Assembly: GCA_017395635.1 (NCBI GenBank)
Contig: JAFQOE010000029.1
Span: forward strand, 1 to 64,000
Reading direction: 5' to 3'
Length of the DNA stretch: 64,000 nucleotides
Origin: Lachnospiraceae bacterium
GTDB taxonomy: Bacteria; Bacillota; Clostridia; Lachnospirales; Lachnospiraceae
Part shown: positions 25,833 to 35,100 of the stretch, one piece after another
Layout: every line of letters starts with the position of its first letter
How positions within the stretch are numbered: the first letter of the stretch is position 1
Notes under the pieces: generated by a model
What the model was told of the DNA's origin: nothing
Databases searched by the model: none
What the model saw: only the letters and a program-made list of their open reading frames with translations
Translations under genes and position numbers: made by a program

Positions 25833-27215
25833 TTGAATTATTCTATGACCTTTGAAGAAATGATACATAACATAGATGATATTGTCTGGGGACCAATTAC
25901 CCTGCTTTTTTTGATGGGAACCGGTATCTATCTTACCATTCGAACCGGATTTTTGCCATGGAAGAATCTTCCGTATGCATTAAAAATAACATTGAGCAAG
26001 GAAGCACGTTCTGCTAAGGCGGAAGGTGATGTCTCTTCTTTTTCGGCATTGACGACAACTCTTGCAGCAACCATTGGAACAGGAAATATAGTAGGTGTTG
26101 CAACCGCTATGGTAGCGGGAGGGCCGGGTGCACTTATCTGGATGCTGATATCTGCTTGTTTTGGAATGTCCACCATGTTTGCAGAATGTATGCTGTCTGT
26201 AAAATACCGTGAAATGAATGAGAACGGTGAGATGTCCGGTGGTCCTATGTATACAATGAAAAATGGTTTTAAGAATAAGCGGATTGGCAGAATTCTTGGC
26301 TGGTGTTTTGCCCTATTTGCAGTCTTAGCATCTTTTGGAATTGGAAATATGACCCAGTCCAACTCCATTGCATCTGCACTATACGAAACCTTTGCTGTAC
26401 CAGTGGAGGACACAGGTATCGTTGTAACGATTGCAGCAATTTTGATTATTGTTGGTGGTATCAAAAGCATTTCTAAGGTTTCTTCCGTTGTGGTGCCTGT
26501 TATGGCAATCTTTTATATGATATGTGCGATAATTGTGATTATAGGAAATATCGAAAATGTGCCATCTGGAATTGTGAATATGTTTGCATCCGCATTTTCT
26601 CTGAAAGCAGTATCGGGTGGTGCAATTGGAACTGTTGCTATTTCCATGATGGAAGTTATTCGATACGGAATTGCAAGAGGTGTGTTTTCTAATGAGGCTG
26701 GAATGGGATCATCCGCTATTACAGCCGCGGCTGCATCAACGAATAGTCATGTGAAGCAGGGATATATTAGTATGACAGGAACCTTTTGGGATACAATCGT
26801 AGTGTGTAGTGTAACCGGTCTTGCCATTGCAGCTTCCGGTGTGTTAGAAACGGTTGAACCGGAGATAGTGGGAACAGCCCTTACAATTCGTGCTTTTGAG
26901 ACGGTGCTAGGCTCCGCAGGAGGATTATTTGTATCTGTAGGAATCACATTGTTTGCATTTGCCACAATCTTAGGCTGGGAGTATAACGGGGAGAAAGCGT
27001 TTGAATATCTTATTGGAACCCATAAGTGGAATATGGCGTACCGTATTCTGTTTTCTTATATGGCATTTGTAGGGGCAACGCAATCATTGGAACTTGTTTG
27101 GAATCTTTCGGATATTGCTAATGCGTTGATGGTGGTGCCGAACCTGATTTGTGTGTTGCTGTTGAGTAATGAGGTAGTGAGAGATGCGAAGGAGTATGAG
27201 AGGAAAGTGAAGTAG
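25833..27215 (+). CDS. alanine/glycine:cation symporter (AGCS family)
   Basis: A 460-residue sodium-coupled amino-acid carrier with about 11 membrane segments. AGCS hallmarks are 'TTLAATIGTGNIVGVATAMVAGGPGALIWM' read in two parts (about residues 70-100) and 'GVFSNEAGMGSSA' (near 287). It would import alanine or glycine with sodium. The start is ambiguous: TTG at 25833 is only two bases after AGGAAG, while ATG at 25845 (456 residues) is 14 bases after it; the N terminus has no conserved residues to decide. Monocistronic. Confidence 0.94.
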   Translation: MNYSMTFEEMIHNIDDIVWGPITLLFLMGTGIYLTIRTGFLPWKNLPYALKITLSKEARSAKAEGDVSSFSALTTTLAATIGTGNIVGVATAMVAGGPGALIWMLISACFGMSTMFAECMLSVKYREMNENGEMSGGPMYTMKNGFKNKRIGRILGWCFALFAVLASFGIGNMTQSNSIASALYETFAVPVEDTGIVVTIAAILIIVGGIKSISKVSSVVVPVMAIFYMICAIIVIIGNIENVPSGIVNMFASAFSLKAVSGGAIGTVAISMMEVIRYGIARGVFSNEAGMGSSAITAAAASTNSHVKQGYISMTGTFWDTIVVCSVTGLAIAASGVLETVEPEIVGTALTIRAFETVLGSAGGLFVSVGITLFAFATILGWEYNGEKAFEYLIGTHKWNMAYRILFSYMAFVGATQSLELVWNLSDIANALMVVPNLICVLLLSNEVVRDAKEYERKVK

Positions 27216-27222
27216 AATTATT

Positions 27223-27257
27223 GTAAAATGCATTTTTGGATGTAAGCATTTATTTTA
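27223..27257. other. hairpin after the AGCS symporter gene
   Basis: GTAAAATGCA(TT) and (AA)GCATTTATTTTAC can pair across about nine bases just after the symporter stop. It lacks a T-run on the plus strand and is a possible weak terminator. Confidence 0.4.
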
Positions 27258-27355
27258 CGTGTAAATGGATATTTGGATACCTCTGGTATATATGCTTCCG
27301 TTTTTGAGATAATTGATGGAAGAAATGTATAGAATTGCAGATGGTAATAACAACT

Positions 27356-27390
27356 GGTCAATGGTAGGTTGAGTAACCTTACCATTGACC
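27356..27390. other. stable hairpin upstream of the Rpn-type gene
   Basis: GGTCAATGGTAGGTT and AACCTTACCATTGACC pair with one bulged base and a four-base loop. It may end the symporter transcript or lie in the leader of the following gene; a short T-run (ATCTTTTTC) follows ten bases later. Confidence 0.6.
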
Positions 27391-27575
27391 TGCCGACATC
27401 TTTTTCACACTTTTGTCACAGATTTTTCATTGCATTTTATTTCAAGCTCATCTATAATTCTCCATACAGTGAAATCTATTCAGTGTATCATTCGATGCTA
27501 GTGCAGACTGAATTTCAAGGCATTCGCCACTTATTTCACACGATTTTATTTCAATTTTACAGGAGGATATTGCCT

Positions 27576-28460
27576 ATGAAGCACGAAAATCAAGTACATA
27601 AGTTATCCACACTACCAAGTGGCAAGATTAGATACACCCTCACGAATGATTACATGTTCCGAGCTGTATTCCAAAAAAATCAAAATGCCCTAAAAGGACT
27701 TTTGTCTGTCTTGCTTGGTATACCCAAAAAGCAAATCAAGGAACTTCGGATTCTTAATCCTATTATTCTTGGTGAAACCATTGATGACAAAACTTGTATC
27801 TTAGATCTCCATCTACGGTTAAATAATAATGAACTCATCAACATCGAAATGCAGGTGTCCGACTTTGGTAACTGGTCAGAACGCTCTATTACTTATCTAG
27901 GACGTGCATTTGACCAAACACAGTCCGGTGGTGATTACTCTAATATTAGTACTACCATGCATATTGGTATATTAGATTTCAATCTTACACATCTGACTCC
28001 GGAATTCTACTCAGAATTCCGGCTTATGAATGTGAAAAATCATGAAATCTATAGTGACAAATTCATTCTTCGTGTGCTAAACTTAAAGACATTAGAAGAT
28101 AATTCGATTGAAAAGGAACCCGCTGACCTTTATTATTGGGCTAAGCTTTTCAAAGCCACCACATGGGAGGAGTTAAAAATGTTAGCATCCAAAAATCCAG
28201 ACTTCGAAGATACAATTGTAACCATGCAAGAGTTATCTGTTGATGAAAAAGTGAAGCTACAGTGCATGGCTAGAGAACGCTATGAATGGGATTTGGCTTC
28301 TGCAACTGCAAAAGGCAAGCGTGAAGGCAGAGCTGAGGGAGAACAGCGTTCCTTTCTTCTCATCCAAAAGCTATCCGAAGAAGGCTTAACAGACCTTATT
28401 TCAAAAGCAGCTTCTGATCCAGTCCTTCGTCAAGAATTGTATAAAAAATATAATCTTTAA
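27576..28460 (+). CDS. Rpn family PD-(D/E)XK nuclease / putative transposase
   Basis: A 294-residue protein of the Rpn (recombination-promoting nuclease) family, also annotated as PDDEXK_2 'putative transposase'. It opens with 'RYTLTNDYMFRAVFQKNQNA'; the nuclease core is visible as Asp in 'CILDLHLRL' and the ExQ motif in 'INIEMQVSDF' (near residues 85-100). The C terminus has a 'GKREGRAEGEQRSFLLIQKL' helix typical of the family. I chose ATG at 27576 because ACAGGAGGATATTGCCT precedes it; a longer frame from 27369 begins inside a hairpin. Such genes are multi-copy and horizontally mobile in Clostridia. No terminal repeats were found around it. Confidence 0.88.
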   Translation: MKHENQVHKLSTLPSGKIRYTLTNDYMFRAVFQKNQNALKGLLSVLLGIPKKQIKELRILNPIILGETIDDKTCILDLHLRLNNNELINIEMQVSDFGNWSERSITYLGRAFDQTQSGGDYSNISTTMHIGILDFNLTHLTPEFYSEFRLMNVKNHEIYSDKFILRVLNLKTLEDNSIEKEPADLYYWAKLFKATTWEELKMLASKNPDFEDTIVTMQELSVDEKVKLQCMARERYEWDLASATAKGKREGRAEGEQRSFLLIQKLSEEGLTDLISKAASDPVLRQELYKKYNL

Positions 28461-28470
28461 TACCAATACA

Positions 28471-28519
28471 AAAAGGTAGCAATCATATAAGCATGGTTAT
28501 ATGATTGCTACCTTTTTTG
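28471..28519. terminator. bidirectional intrinsic terminator
   Basis: AAAAGGTAGCAATCATATAA and TTATATGATTGCTACCTTTT form a 20-bp perfect stem with a GCATGG loop, between the Rpn-type gene and the convergent HTH gene. Confidence 0.92.
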
Positions 28520-28852
28520 TTATCTATCTAACTCCAAGATAGAACGCAATATATGATATAGTCGTTCTTGGTTTTTTGCAGTCTGCCGTTCGAGTATCTG
28601 ATAACTCTTATATGCATAAGTATCTGACTTATTTGCAATATCCTCTAATCCATTCATAAAGTCTGATAAGGAAATCTGTAGTCCGGTCGTTATCTTGTAT
28701 AAAGTTTCAATAGAAGGTGTTTTCTCTCCACGCTCTAGTTGTCCAATGTAAGAAGGATGCAAATCACTGTATTCTGCCAATTGTTCCTGACTGTAGTCGA
28801 GTTCATTTCTTCGTTGTCGGATACGGTTTCCGATTTCTTCTGTTATGTTCAA
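28520..28852 (-). CDS. XRE-type helix-turn-helix regulator
   Basis: A 110-residue DNA-binding protein. The HTH_3 domain covers residues 7-62: 'GNRIRQRRNELDYSQEQLAEYS', then the recognition helix 'HPSYIGQLERGEKTPS' and 'LYKITTGLQISLSDFM'. A helical tail of about 45 residues follows. I chose the TTG at 28852 because AAAGGAGAATTTGCC lies directly before it; longer starts at 28876 and 28909 lack ribosome sites. It converges with the Rpn-type gene. Its 5' flank is partly duplicated at 29192-29310. The target is unknown, possibly itself. Confidence 0.85.
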   Translation of the reverse strand: MNITEEIGNRIRQRRNELDYSQEQLAEYSDLHPSYIGQLERGEKTPSIETLYKITTGLQISLSDFMNGLEDIANKSDTYAYKSYQILERQTAKNQERLYHILRSILELDR

Positions 28853-29074
28853 GGCAAATTCTCCTTTGGGTTCATTCATAATTATATTACTAGTGCATGT
28901 GTAATACACAAATATATACTAAAGCTGTTTCCGGGTTGGGACAATGCACTAAAAATATTATTGGAAAGAGGAACTGTACTATTGATACAAGGTGTTTAGG
29001 GGTGTATACTATAGATATAATTACGATTGCGAATTACACAAGAGATGTTGCGGTTGAGGAGGAGTGATGTGCAA

Positions 29075-29179
29075 ATGAAGAAGTTATTAAAAGTATGTAT
29101 GATACTGTTAGTTATTGTTCCGGTGGGAAATATCAAGGAAAAGGAATTGGCGGAAATGATATATTTGACAAGATATTGA
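29075..29179 (+). CDS. orphan signal-peptide-like mini-ORF (possible gene remnant)
   Basis: A 34-residue frame that starts at ATG after GAGGAGGAGTGATGTGCAA, a strong ribosome site. It reads 'MKKLLKVCMILLVIVPVGNI' and then a short charged tail. The first 20 residues look exactly like a signal peptide, but the frame ends before any mature protein. It may be the 5' stump of a lost secreted-protein gene (the neighbouring surface genes begin similarly) or a small membrane peptide. Confidence 0.4.
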   Translation: MKKLLKVCMILLVIVPVGNIKEKELAEMIYLTRY

Positions 29180-29191
29180 TTCTGTTATTTT

Positions 29192-29310
29192 CAAGACAAA
29201 TTCTCCTCGTTGATGATTATATTACTAGTGTGTGCCTAATATATAAATGTGTACTATTGACACTAATAATTAATAATTATATACTAAAGATATAATTTCT
29301 GGGTGAAAGT
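29192..29310 (-). pseudogene. partial duplicate of the HTH gene's 5' flank and first codons
   Basis: On the plus strand, CAAGACAAATTCTCCT at 29192 and the following TGATTATATTACTAGTG and ATACTAAAGATATAATTTCTGGG mirror 28850-28940 (CAAGGCAAATTCTCCT, ...ATTATATTACTAGTG, ATACTAAAG..GTTTCCGGG). On the minus strand this reproduces the ribosome site, the TTG start and a few codons (L-K-I-T-E) of the XRE-type gene before similarity is lost. Confidence 0.5.
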
Positions 29311-29648
29311 GTATTATATAGTTTCTCTGGGTGTTGAGTAATTGTGCAGTTGAATTTTGACAGAGTATTTTAAAATTGAATAATAGTGTGAGATTGCATG
29401 GTGATGTTTTGCGTTGAATTATAGGTAGTCAGTACGCAATACAGCCCTACAGATTACGGAAGAAGGATATGCAATAAGTGTGAAGGTGTTATTACAATTT
29501 TAAGTAATGTCTTTACAGACGATATAAGCATAGGATGAGGTGTCTTTTCGTCGAAAAATGTTTGTTGTTTAGATTTGTTGAATGACAAAAGCAAATTAAT
29601 TCGCATTACAAATGTCAAGTGTCAGAACAAAACGAGGGAGGGTTTAAG
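29311..29648. other. 338-base intergenic leader before the BspA-like cluster
   Basis: AT-rich sequence without a convincing gene. It contains several ATG/GTG-rich but stop-filled frames. No strong promoter or hairpin was found. An in-frame GTG at 29619 precedes the ATG of the next gene but lacks its own ribosome site. Confidence 0.4.
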
Positions 29649-30995
29649 ATGAAGAAAAAAGGATTATTAAAGAAGGGATTGTTTACAAGTTTTGTGATGC
29701 TCGTAGCTCCGATAATGTTACATGGAATGAATGTATATGCTGCAGAAGGTATGAATACAAACGAGAATGGAGTTGCTTATTATGAAGATTCACAAGGTGT
29801 GAGATATGGTTTCTATGATGATGGTGAAACCTGCTATGTAGGGGATTATGCGGATACGATTAGCGAAAATATTATTATTCCAGAAACAATCACTGTAGAT
29901 GGAAAAGAGTATACAGTGACAACGATAGCTAAGGATGCGTTTGATATTCAATTTGCAACTACATTTAGTACAAAATTAGATGATGTTGTTTCGATTGAAT
30001 TACCGAATACAATAACAACAATTGAGTATGGTGCATTAGATTTAAGCATGTTGGATACAAGTAATGTAACCGGTATGCAAGAAATGTTCTATGAATGTCG
30101 TAACTTGAAATCTGTTGATTTAAGTGGGTTTAATACATCAAAAGTCACAGATATGATTCGCATGTTTATGTATTGTACATCCTTAGAATCACTGGATTTA
30201 AGCAATTTCAAAACCAATAGCCTTGAAGATATGATTGAGATGTTTTGTATGTGCCAGAGCCTTGATGTCCTAGACTTAAGTGGATTTGATTTGTCAAATA
30301 CGCAGGCAGAATGGACTTTCGGAAACTTTATATATGAACATGAAGGCATGGTTTTAAAAACACCGGTTAATTATAAGGGTACAACAAAATTCTTTTACAA
30401 TTCTGATAGTTTTGGGAATGAAGGTGAATTTTTCTTGTGGACGGACGGAGATGGAAAAATATACGATAGTTTGCCTAATTTGCCACATAGCGTAACACTT
30501 ACCCTTAAATCATATCCTGCAGATTATTTTTATGAAGATATTTCGCCGAAGAAAAAGAATACAGTGATGACGATATCATCAAAAAAATGTAAGGTGAAGG
30601 TGACATCTTCTTCAATGAATAATCCAACAGTTACTTATATGAAGTCTACTAATAGTAATGCGACATCCATTACCATTCCGGACAAAGTTACAGTGGATGA
30701 AATTACATATAAAGTAACAGCAGTCTCATCCAAGGCATTTAAGAATAACAAGAAGTTAAAATCTGTCACAATCGGCAAGAATGTGAAGACGATTGGAAAA
30801 GAAGCTTTCTATAATTGTAAAAAATTAAAAAAGATTACAATCAAGAGTTCTGCACTTAAGAGTGTTGAAAAGAATGCGATTAAGAACATTGAAAAGAAAG
30901 CAACAATCAAGGTTCCGAAGAGCAAGTTAAAGAAATATAAGAGCTTGTTCAAGAGCAAGACGGGGTACAAAAAAACTATGAAGATTAAGAAGTAA
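29649..30995 (+). CDS. secreted BspA-like protein with DUF285 repeats and LRR_5 tail
   Basis: A 448-residue surface protein. Residues 1-34 are a signal peptide (ends near VYA). A short N-terminal module (36-110, 'GVRYGFYDDGETCYVGDY') is shared with the next gene product. DUF285-type repeats follow (about 125-225): 'LDTSNVTGMQEMFYEC', 'GFNTSKVTDMIRMFMYC', 'FKTNSLEDMIEMFCMC'. After a linker comes a lysine-rich LRR_5 module (about 335-448), which ends in 'KTGYKKTMKIKK'. I chose the ATG at 29649, after GAGGGAGGGTTTAAG. Such proteins are extracellular and often bind host or bacterial surfaces; no LPXTG anchor is present. The LRR tail is nearly identical to that of the 2068-residue protein downstream. 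Confidence 0.88.
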   Translation: MKKKGLLKKGLFTSFVMLVAPIMLHGMNVYAAEGMNTNENGVAYYEDSQGVRYGFYDDGETCYVGDYADTISENIIIPETITVDGKEYTVTTIAKDAFDIQFATTFSTKLDDVVSIELPNTITTIEYGALDLSMLDTSNVTGMQEMFYECRNLKSVDLSGFNTSKVTDMIRMFMYCTSLESLDLSNFKTNSLEDMIEMFCMCQSLDVLDLSGFDLSNTQAEWTFGNFIYEHEGMVLKTPVNYKGTTKFFYNSDSFGNEGEFFLWTDGDGKIYDSLPNLPHSVTLTLKSYPADYFYEDISPKKKNTVMTISSKKCKVKVTSSSMNNPTVTYMKSTNSNATSITIPDKVTVDEITYKVTAVSSKAFKNNKKLKSVTIGKNVKTIGKEAFYNCKKLKKITIKSSALKSVEKNAIKNIEKKATIKVPKSKLKKYKSLFKSKTGYKKTMKIKK

Positions 30996-31005
30996 TTGTT
31001 GAATT

Positions 31006-32088
31006 ATGATAAAAAGAATGGTGGTGTTGCAAATGATGAAAAAGCAAAAGATGAATATCATATATGTATTTGTAATGATAATACTTGGTTCAATCATACT
31101 AGGTGGACAAGCACAGGCAGCAGAAGGATTACATACAGATAATGGCGTATCTTGTTATGAAGACGCCCAAGGAGTAAACTATGGTTTTTATGAGGATGGA
31201 GTATCTTGTTATGTGAAAGGATATGTAGACAATATTGATTCAGAAGTTAAGATTCCGTCAATAATTGTGGTGGAGGGAAGGCAGTACACGGTAACTGTTA
31301 TTGAAGAGAAGGCTTTTTACTGGTGTGATGCTTTAACCAAAATTGAATTGCCAAATACTATAACTGCAATTAAGAAAAAGGCATTTGTAGGAACGCAATT
31401 GAAAGAAATTGAAATTCCTAACAGTGTAATGGAACTTGATGCAACCGCGCTTAATGCTTGTACGGATTTAACAAATATTATTATATCTAAGGATAACCCT
31501 AAGTATTCATCTGATAAACAGGGGTGTGTTTATAACAAGAATAAGACGCGTTTGATTTTTGCTGTATACGCAGTTGACGATGTGGTGATTCCAAAGACTG
31601 TAAAAGTAATTGGGGAATATGCCTTTGATACTACCATGTTGAAATCTGTAAAAATACCCAATTCCGTAAAGACAATTGAAACAAATGCATTTGGATATTG
31701 TTCGAGGTTGAAAAGTGCTAATATACCAAATAGTGTCAAAGTAATTGAGGGCTGGGCATTTGAGTATTGCGATGGATTAGAGAAGGTTACAATTGGAAAA
31801 AATGTTACCACAATTGGAAAGTATGCTTTCGAGAATTGTTTCAAATTAAATAAAGTAACAATTAATTCTACCAAGCTCAAAAAAATTGGAGATGGTGCTT
31901 TTCAAAAAAATAAAAATTTGAAAAACATTACTCTTAAGACCAATAAGCTTACTAAGAAATCAGTAGGAGAGAATGTGTTCAAAGGAACACACAAAAAGTT
32001 GGTTGTTAAGGTTCCGAGTAAGAAGGTCAATAGTTACAAAAACATATTTAAGAATAAGGGAAATAAGAAGCTTACAGTTACAAAATAG
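31006..32088 (+). CDS. secreted BspA-like LRR_5 protein
   Basis: A 360-residue surface protein, paralogous to its upstream neighbour. A signal peptide ends near residue 39 ('GGQAQAAEG'), followed by the same 'GVNYGFYEDGVSCYV' module, then eight or so LRR_5 repeats of about 23 residues of the form 'IPNSVKTIETNAFGYCSRL', and the lysine-rich end. The start is uncertain: ATG at 31006 has no clear ribosome site, and ATGs at 31033 or 31036 would still leave a full signal peptide. It lies 10 bases after the previous gene and probably shares its transcript. A hairpin follows at 32097-32128. Confidence 0.85.
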   Translation: MIKRMVVLQMMKKQKMNIIYVFVMIILGSIILGGQAQAAEGLHTDNGVSCYEDAQGVNYGFYEDGVSCYVKGYVDNIDSEVKIPSIIVVEGRQYTVTVIEEKAFYWCDALTKIELPNTITAIKKKAFVGTQLKEIEIPNSVMELDATALNACTDLTNIIISKDNPKYSSDKQGCVYNKNKTRLIFAVYAVDDVVIPKTVKVIGEYAFDTTMLKSVKIPNSVKTIETNAFGYCSRLKSANIPNSVKVIEGWAFEYCDGLEKVTIGKNVTTIGKYAFENCFKLNKVTINSTKLKKIGDGAFQKNKNLKNITLKTNKLTKKSVGENVFKGTHKKLVVKVPSKKVNSYKNIFKNKGNKKLTVTK

Positions 32089-32096
32089 GAATACAT

Positions 32097-32128
32097 AGGT
32101 GTCATCAATATCATTTTGGGTGACACCT
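32097..32128 (+). terminator. hairpin between two BspA-like genes
   Basis: AGGTGTCA and TGACACCT form an 8-bp stem with a 16-base loop followed by TTGTTGT. It may be a weak terminator or attenuator just before the AGGAGG site of the 2068-residue gene. Confidence 0.5.
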
Positions 32129-32156
32129 TGTTGTACATTAGAGGAGGCGAAATGAT

Positions 32157-35100
32157 ATGAGAGATGCTTTAAGAAAAGTGTTGGCAGTGTTTGCGATATT
32201 ATTTTTGTGGATGACATATACATTAAATGTCAAGGCTACAGAAGTCGAGACCACTGTATCGAGAGCAGAGTGGATTCATGAATTGGTAACAATCTTTAAT
32301 ATGAAAGTTGAAGATGGTTTGATGCCGGATGATTACTATGGTGATATATCGGATTCAGAATATTACAACGATATCTTATTAGCAATCAATTTTGGTGTCA
32401 TTGATTTGGAGGCAGGAGAGGATTTTCGACCGGATGCCCCCGTGACAAGAGAATTTGCGGCCCAAACCTTAAATGCCTGTCTGGGTTATGAAATCGACGA
32501 AGAGATTGAGTATACAATGAGTGACTATGAGGATTTGCAATATCCTCAGGATGTACAGATTGCTATAAATGAAAATTGGTTTGAATTAGTAGATGGTGTG
32601 TTCGGTCCTAATATAACGATTACGATAACAGAGAAGACAGATATGCTTACTTATGCGAAAGGTATACTGGCAGCGTCTGTTATTGAGGAAAATCACGAAA
32701 ATGTTTACGAATTCTCCGAAGATGTAATAGAGATACAAGAGGGAACACCAGTTGAATTGTTTTCTGATACAGAAGTGATGATATATGATACATCTTTGGA
32801 TTTGTCCGTGGATGATTTGATTGCAGTTTATTCAAATGGTATTGCTTATACTTACCAGATTGTATCACTAGAAGAGAAAGAAGAGGGCTTCTTGGTGACG
32901 GGAGAAGAAGTTTCGTATGAAGAAACGGTTACTTCGGTGGATGCAGAAGGTGTCATTGAGGCTGATTTAAGTAATTTCATCCCTGCGGAGGGAGTGACAT
33001 TGAATGTTGAATATGAGGAAGCAGCATCTACATATGGTTTATCAAGAATTGGTGACACGAAGAGGATTAAGGATATTAATCTGAAAAAGAATATTGGTGG
33101 TGGAACAATCGCTTGTACAATCACTAATTTGAAAGTACATTATAAGATTAATAGTAAGGGTTATCAGTTTAAAACAAGTGGAACTACAGTTACATCCTAT
33201 ACTGTAAAGGGCAAAAAAGATTTAATACTGACATTAGGTTATATTAATATAGCTGGTGTGGGAAAAATTAGTGTTGATATGATTTATTCTGCAGACGGTG
33301 CAGCAACCCTTAGTTATTCCTATAATTTTGAAACTGGAATTGAGAAGAATTATGGTTCTCCAATAAGAAAAATTACTTACTATTCTACTCCGACTTGGCA
33401 TTTTTCTGCGAAGGCAGAATTAAAAGCATCTTTGAAGGTGGGATTTTATGTCAATGTGCCATCTTTTGCAGATGGTTATATTTATGGAGAAGCAGGTGTG
33501 AAATCAGAACCAGCAGTTGAGGTATATGGAGATGGAAAGAAGCCGACTATGTGTATGGACTTGCCCGCATATGTTTTTGCTACTGTTGCCTATAATTTGA
33601 ATGTGTTTGGTGTTGATGTGGCAGGCGAGACAATCGAAATATATAACCGTAATAATAGTCCGTGTCGTATCTGTTATCACATAGAAGATGGCAATGCGGT
33701 TAATGTTTGCTCAAGACCGGAAAGTAGTTCTTCAGTTGGAAAACGTGGTTATTATTCAACAGGTGCGGCTGGTTCAGGAACCTATAGTGGCAATTGTTTT
33801 GTTGCTCCGAGTGTAGCGGAGCCCATTTTTGAGTATGAGTTAGATGAAGATGGAAATGCAACGATTACAAAATATATTGGTAGTGTTTATTGCCTAACAA
33901 TTCCGGAAGAATTGGATGGTTATCCGGTTGTAGCAATTGGGGAAAATGCGTTTAAAGGAAATTCGTATTTAGGTAGTGTGGTGATTCCGGATTGCATAGT
34001 CAGTGTAGGAAAAAATGCATTTAATGGTTGTATATGTCTTACTAATATTATTTTGCCTAATAATAATAAGTTTACTTATATTGATGAAGGAGTGTTGGCG
34101 AATACATCATCGTTATGTGATGTGGAAATATCGGATTACATTACAGAAATACGTGCAGCAGCATTTCAGCAATCAGGACTTGTATCTTTACATTTAAATG
34201 AAAATATAACATCTATAGATAAGAAGGCTTTTTATGGATGTAATAAATTATTGGATTTGGTATTACCAAAGTATTTAGAGAAATTTGGTGACTCTTGTTT
34301 TGGAGATTGTGATGCGTTAAAAACAGTAGAAATACCTAGATACATTTCAGGATGTTCGAATGATTTGTATCCAAATTCAACGAGTAGTTATGGTTATACT
34401 TCACCCAAAGGAATGTTTAGTGGATGTGATAATTTAAAAACAATAACATTTGCAAATGGAATAACTAAAATTGGTGTAGATCTATTTAATAATTGTACAG
34501 GGCTAGAGGAAATTGTTTTGCCAGATACAGTTACTGAAATACAAAGTAAAGCGTTTTATAATTGTACGAATTTGAGAGAAGTAAAATTACCAGACAAATT
34601 AACTAAGATAGGAGTACTTTCGTTTGCTGGATGTGTTTCATTGGAAAAAATTGATATTCCGGATAGTGTTATTGTAATAGATTGTTGTGCATTCAGATGG
34701 TGTCAAAATATATCGGAAATAGATTTATCGAATCGATTAAAAGAAATCGGGACTTGGGCGTTTGCTGGTTGTACATCATTGGAAGAATTAGAAATTCCCA
34801 ATACAGTTGAGACTGTTATAAGATATTATGATGGGATGACAATCAATAAACTAGTAAGTCCGTTTGAAGGTTGTAGTAATTTGCAAAAGGTAATTTTACA
34901 GGAAGGGATGAAAAACGTACCATCATGTTTATTTAAATGGTGTACGACAGGGTTAGAAGAAGTAGTATTGCCGAATTCTATAATTAAAATTGGTGAAAAT
35001 GCATTTAATAGTTGTCGTGACCTGAAAACAATAGATTTACCAGATGGTTTGGCGGAAATAGAAGAGGCTGCTTTTATTGCTTGTAGCTCATTAGAATCAA

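Noticed and set aside
27356..28519. Insertion sequence around the Rpn-type 'transposase' gene
   Set aside because: No terminal inverted repeats or target-site duplication were found; the flanking hairpins are different from each other and look like terminators.
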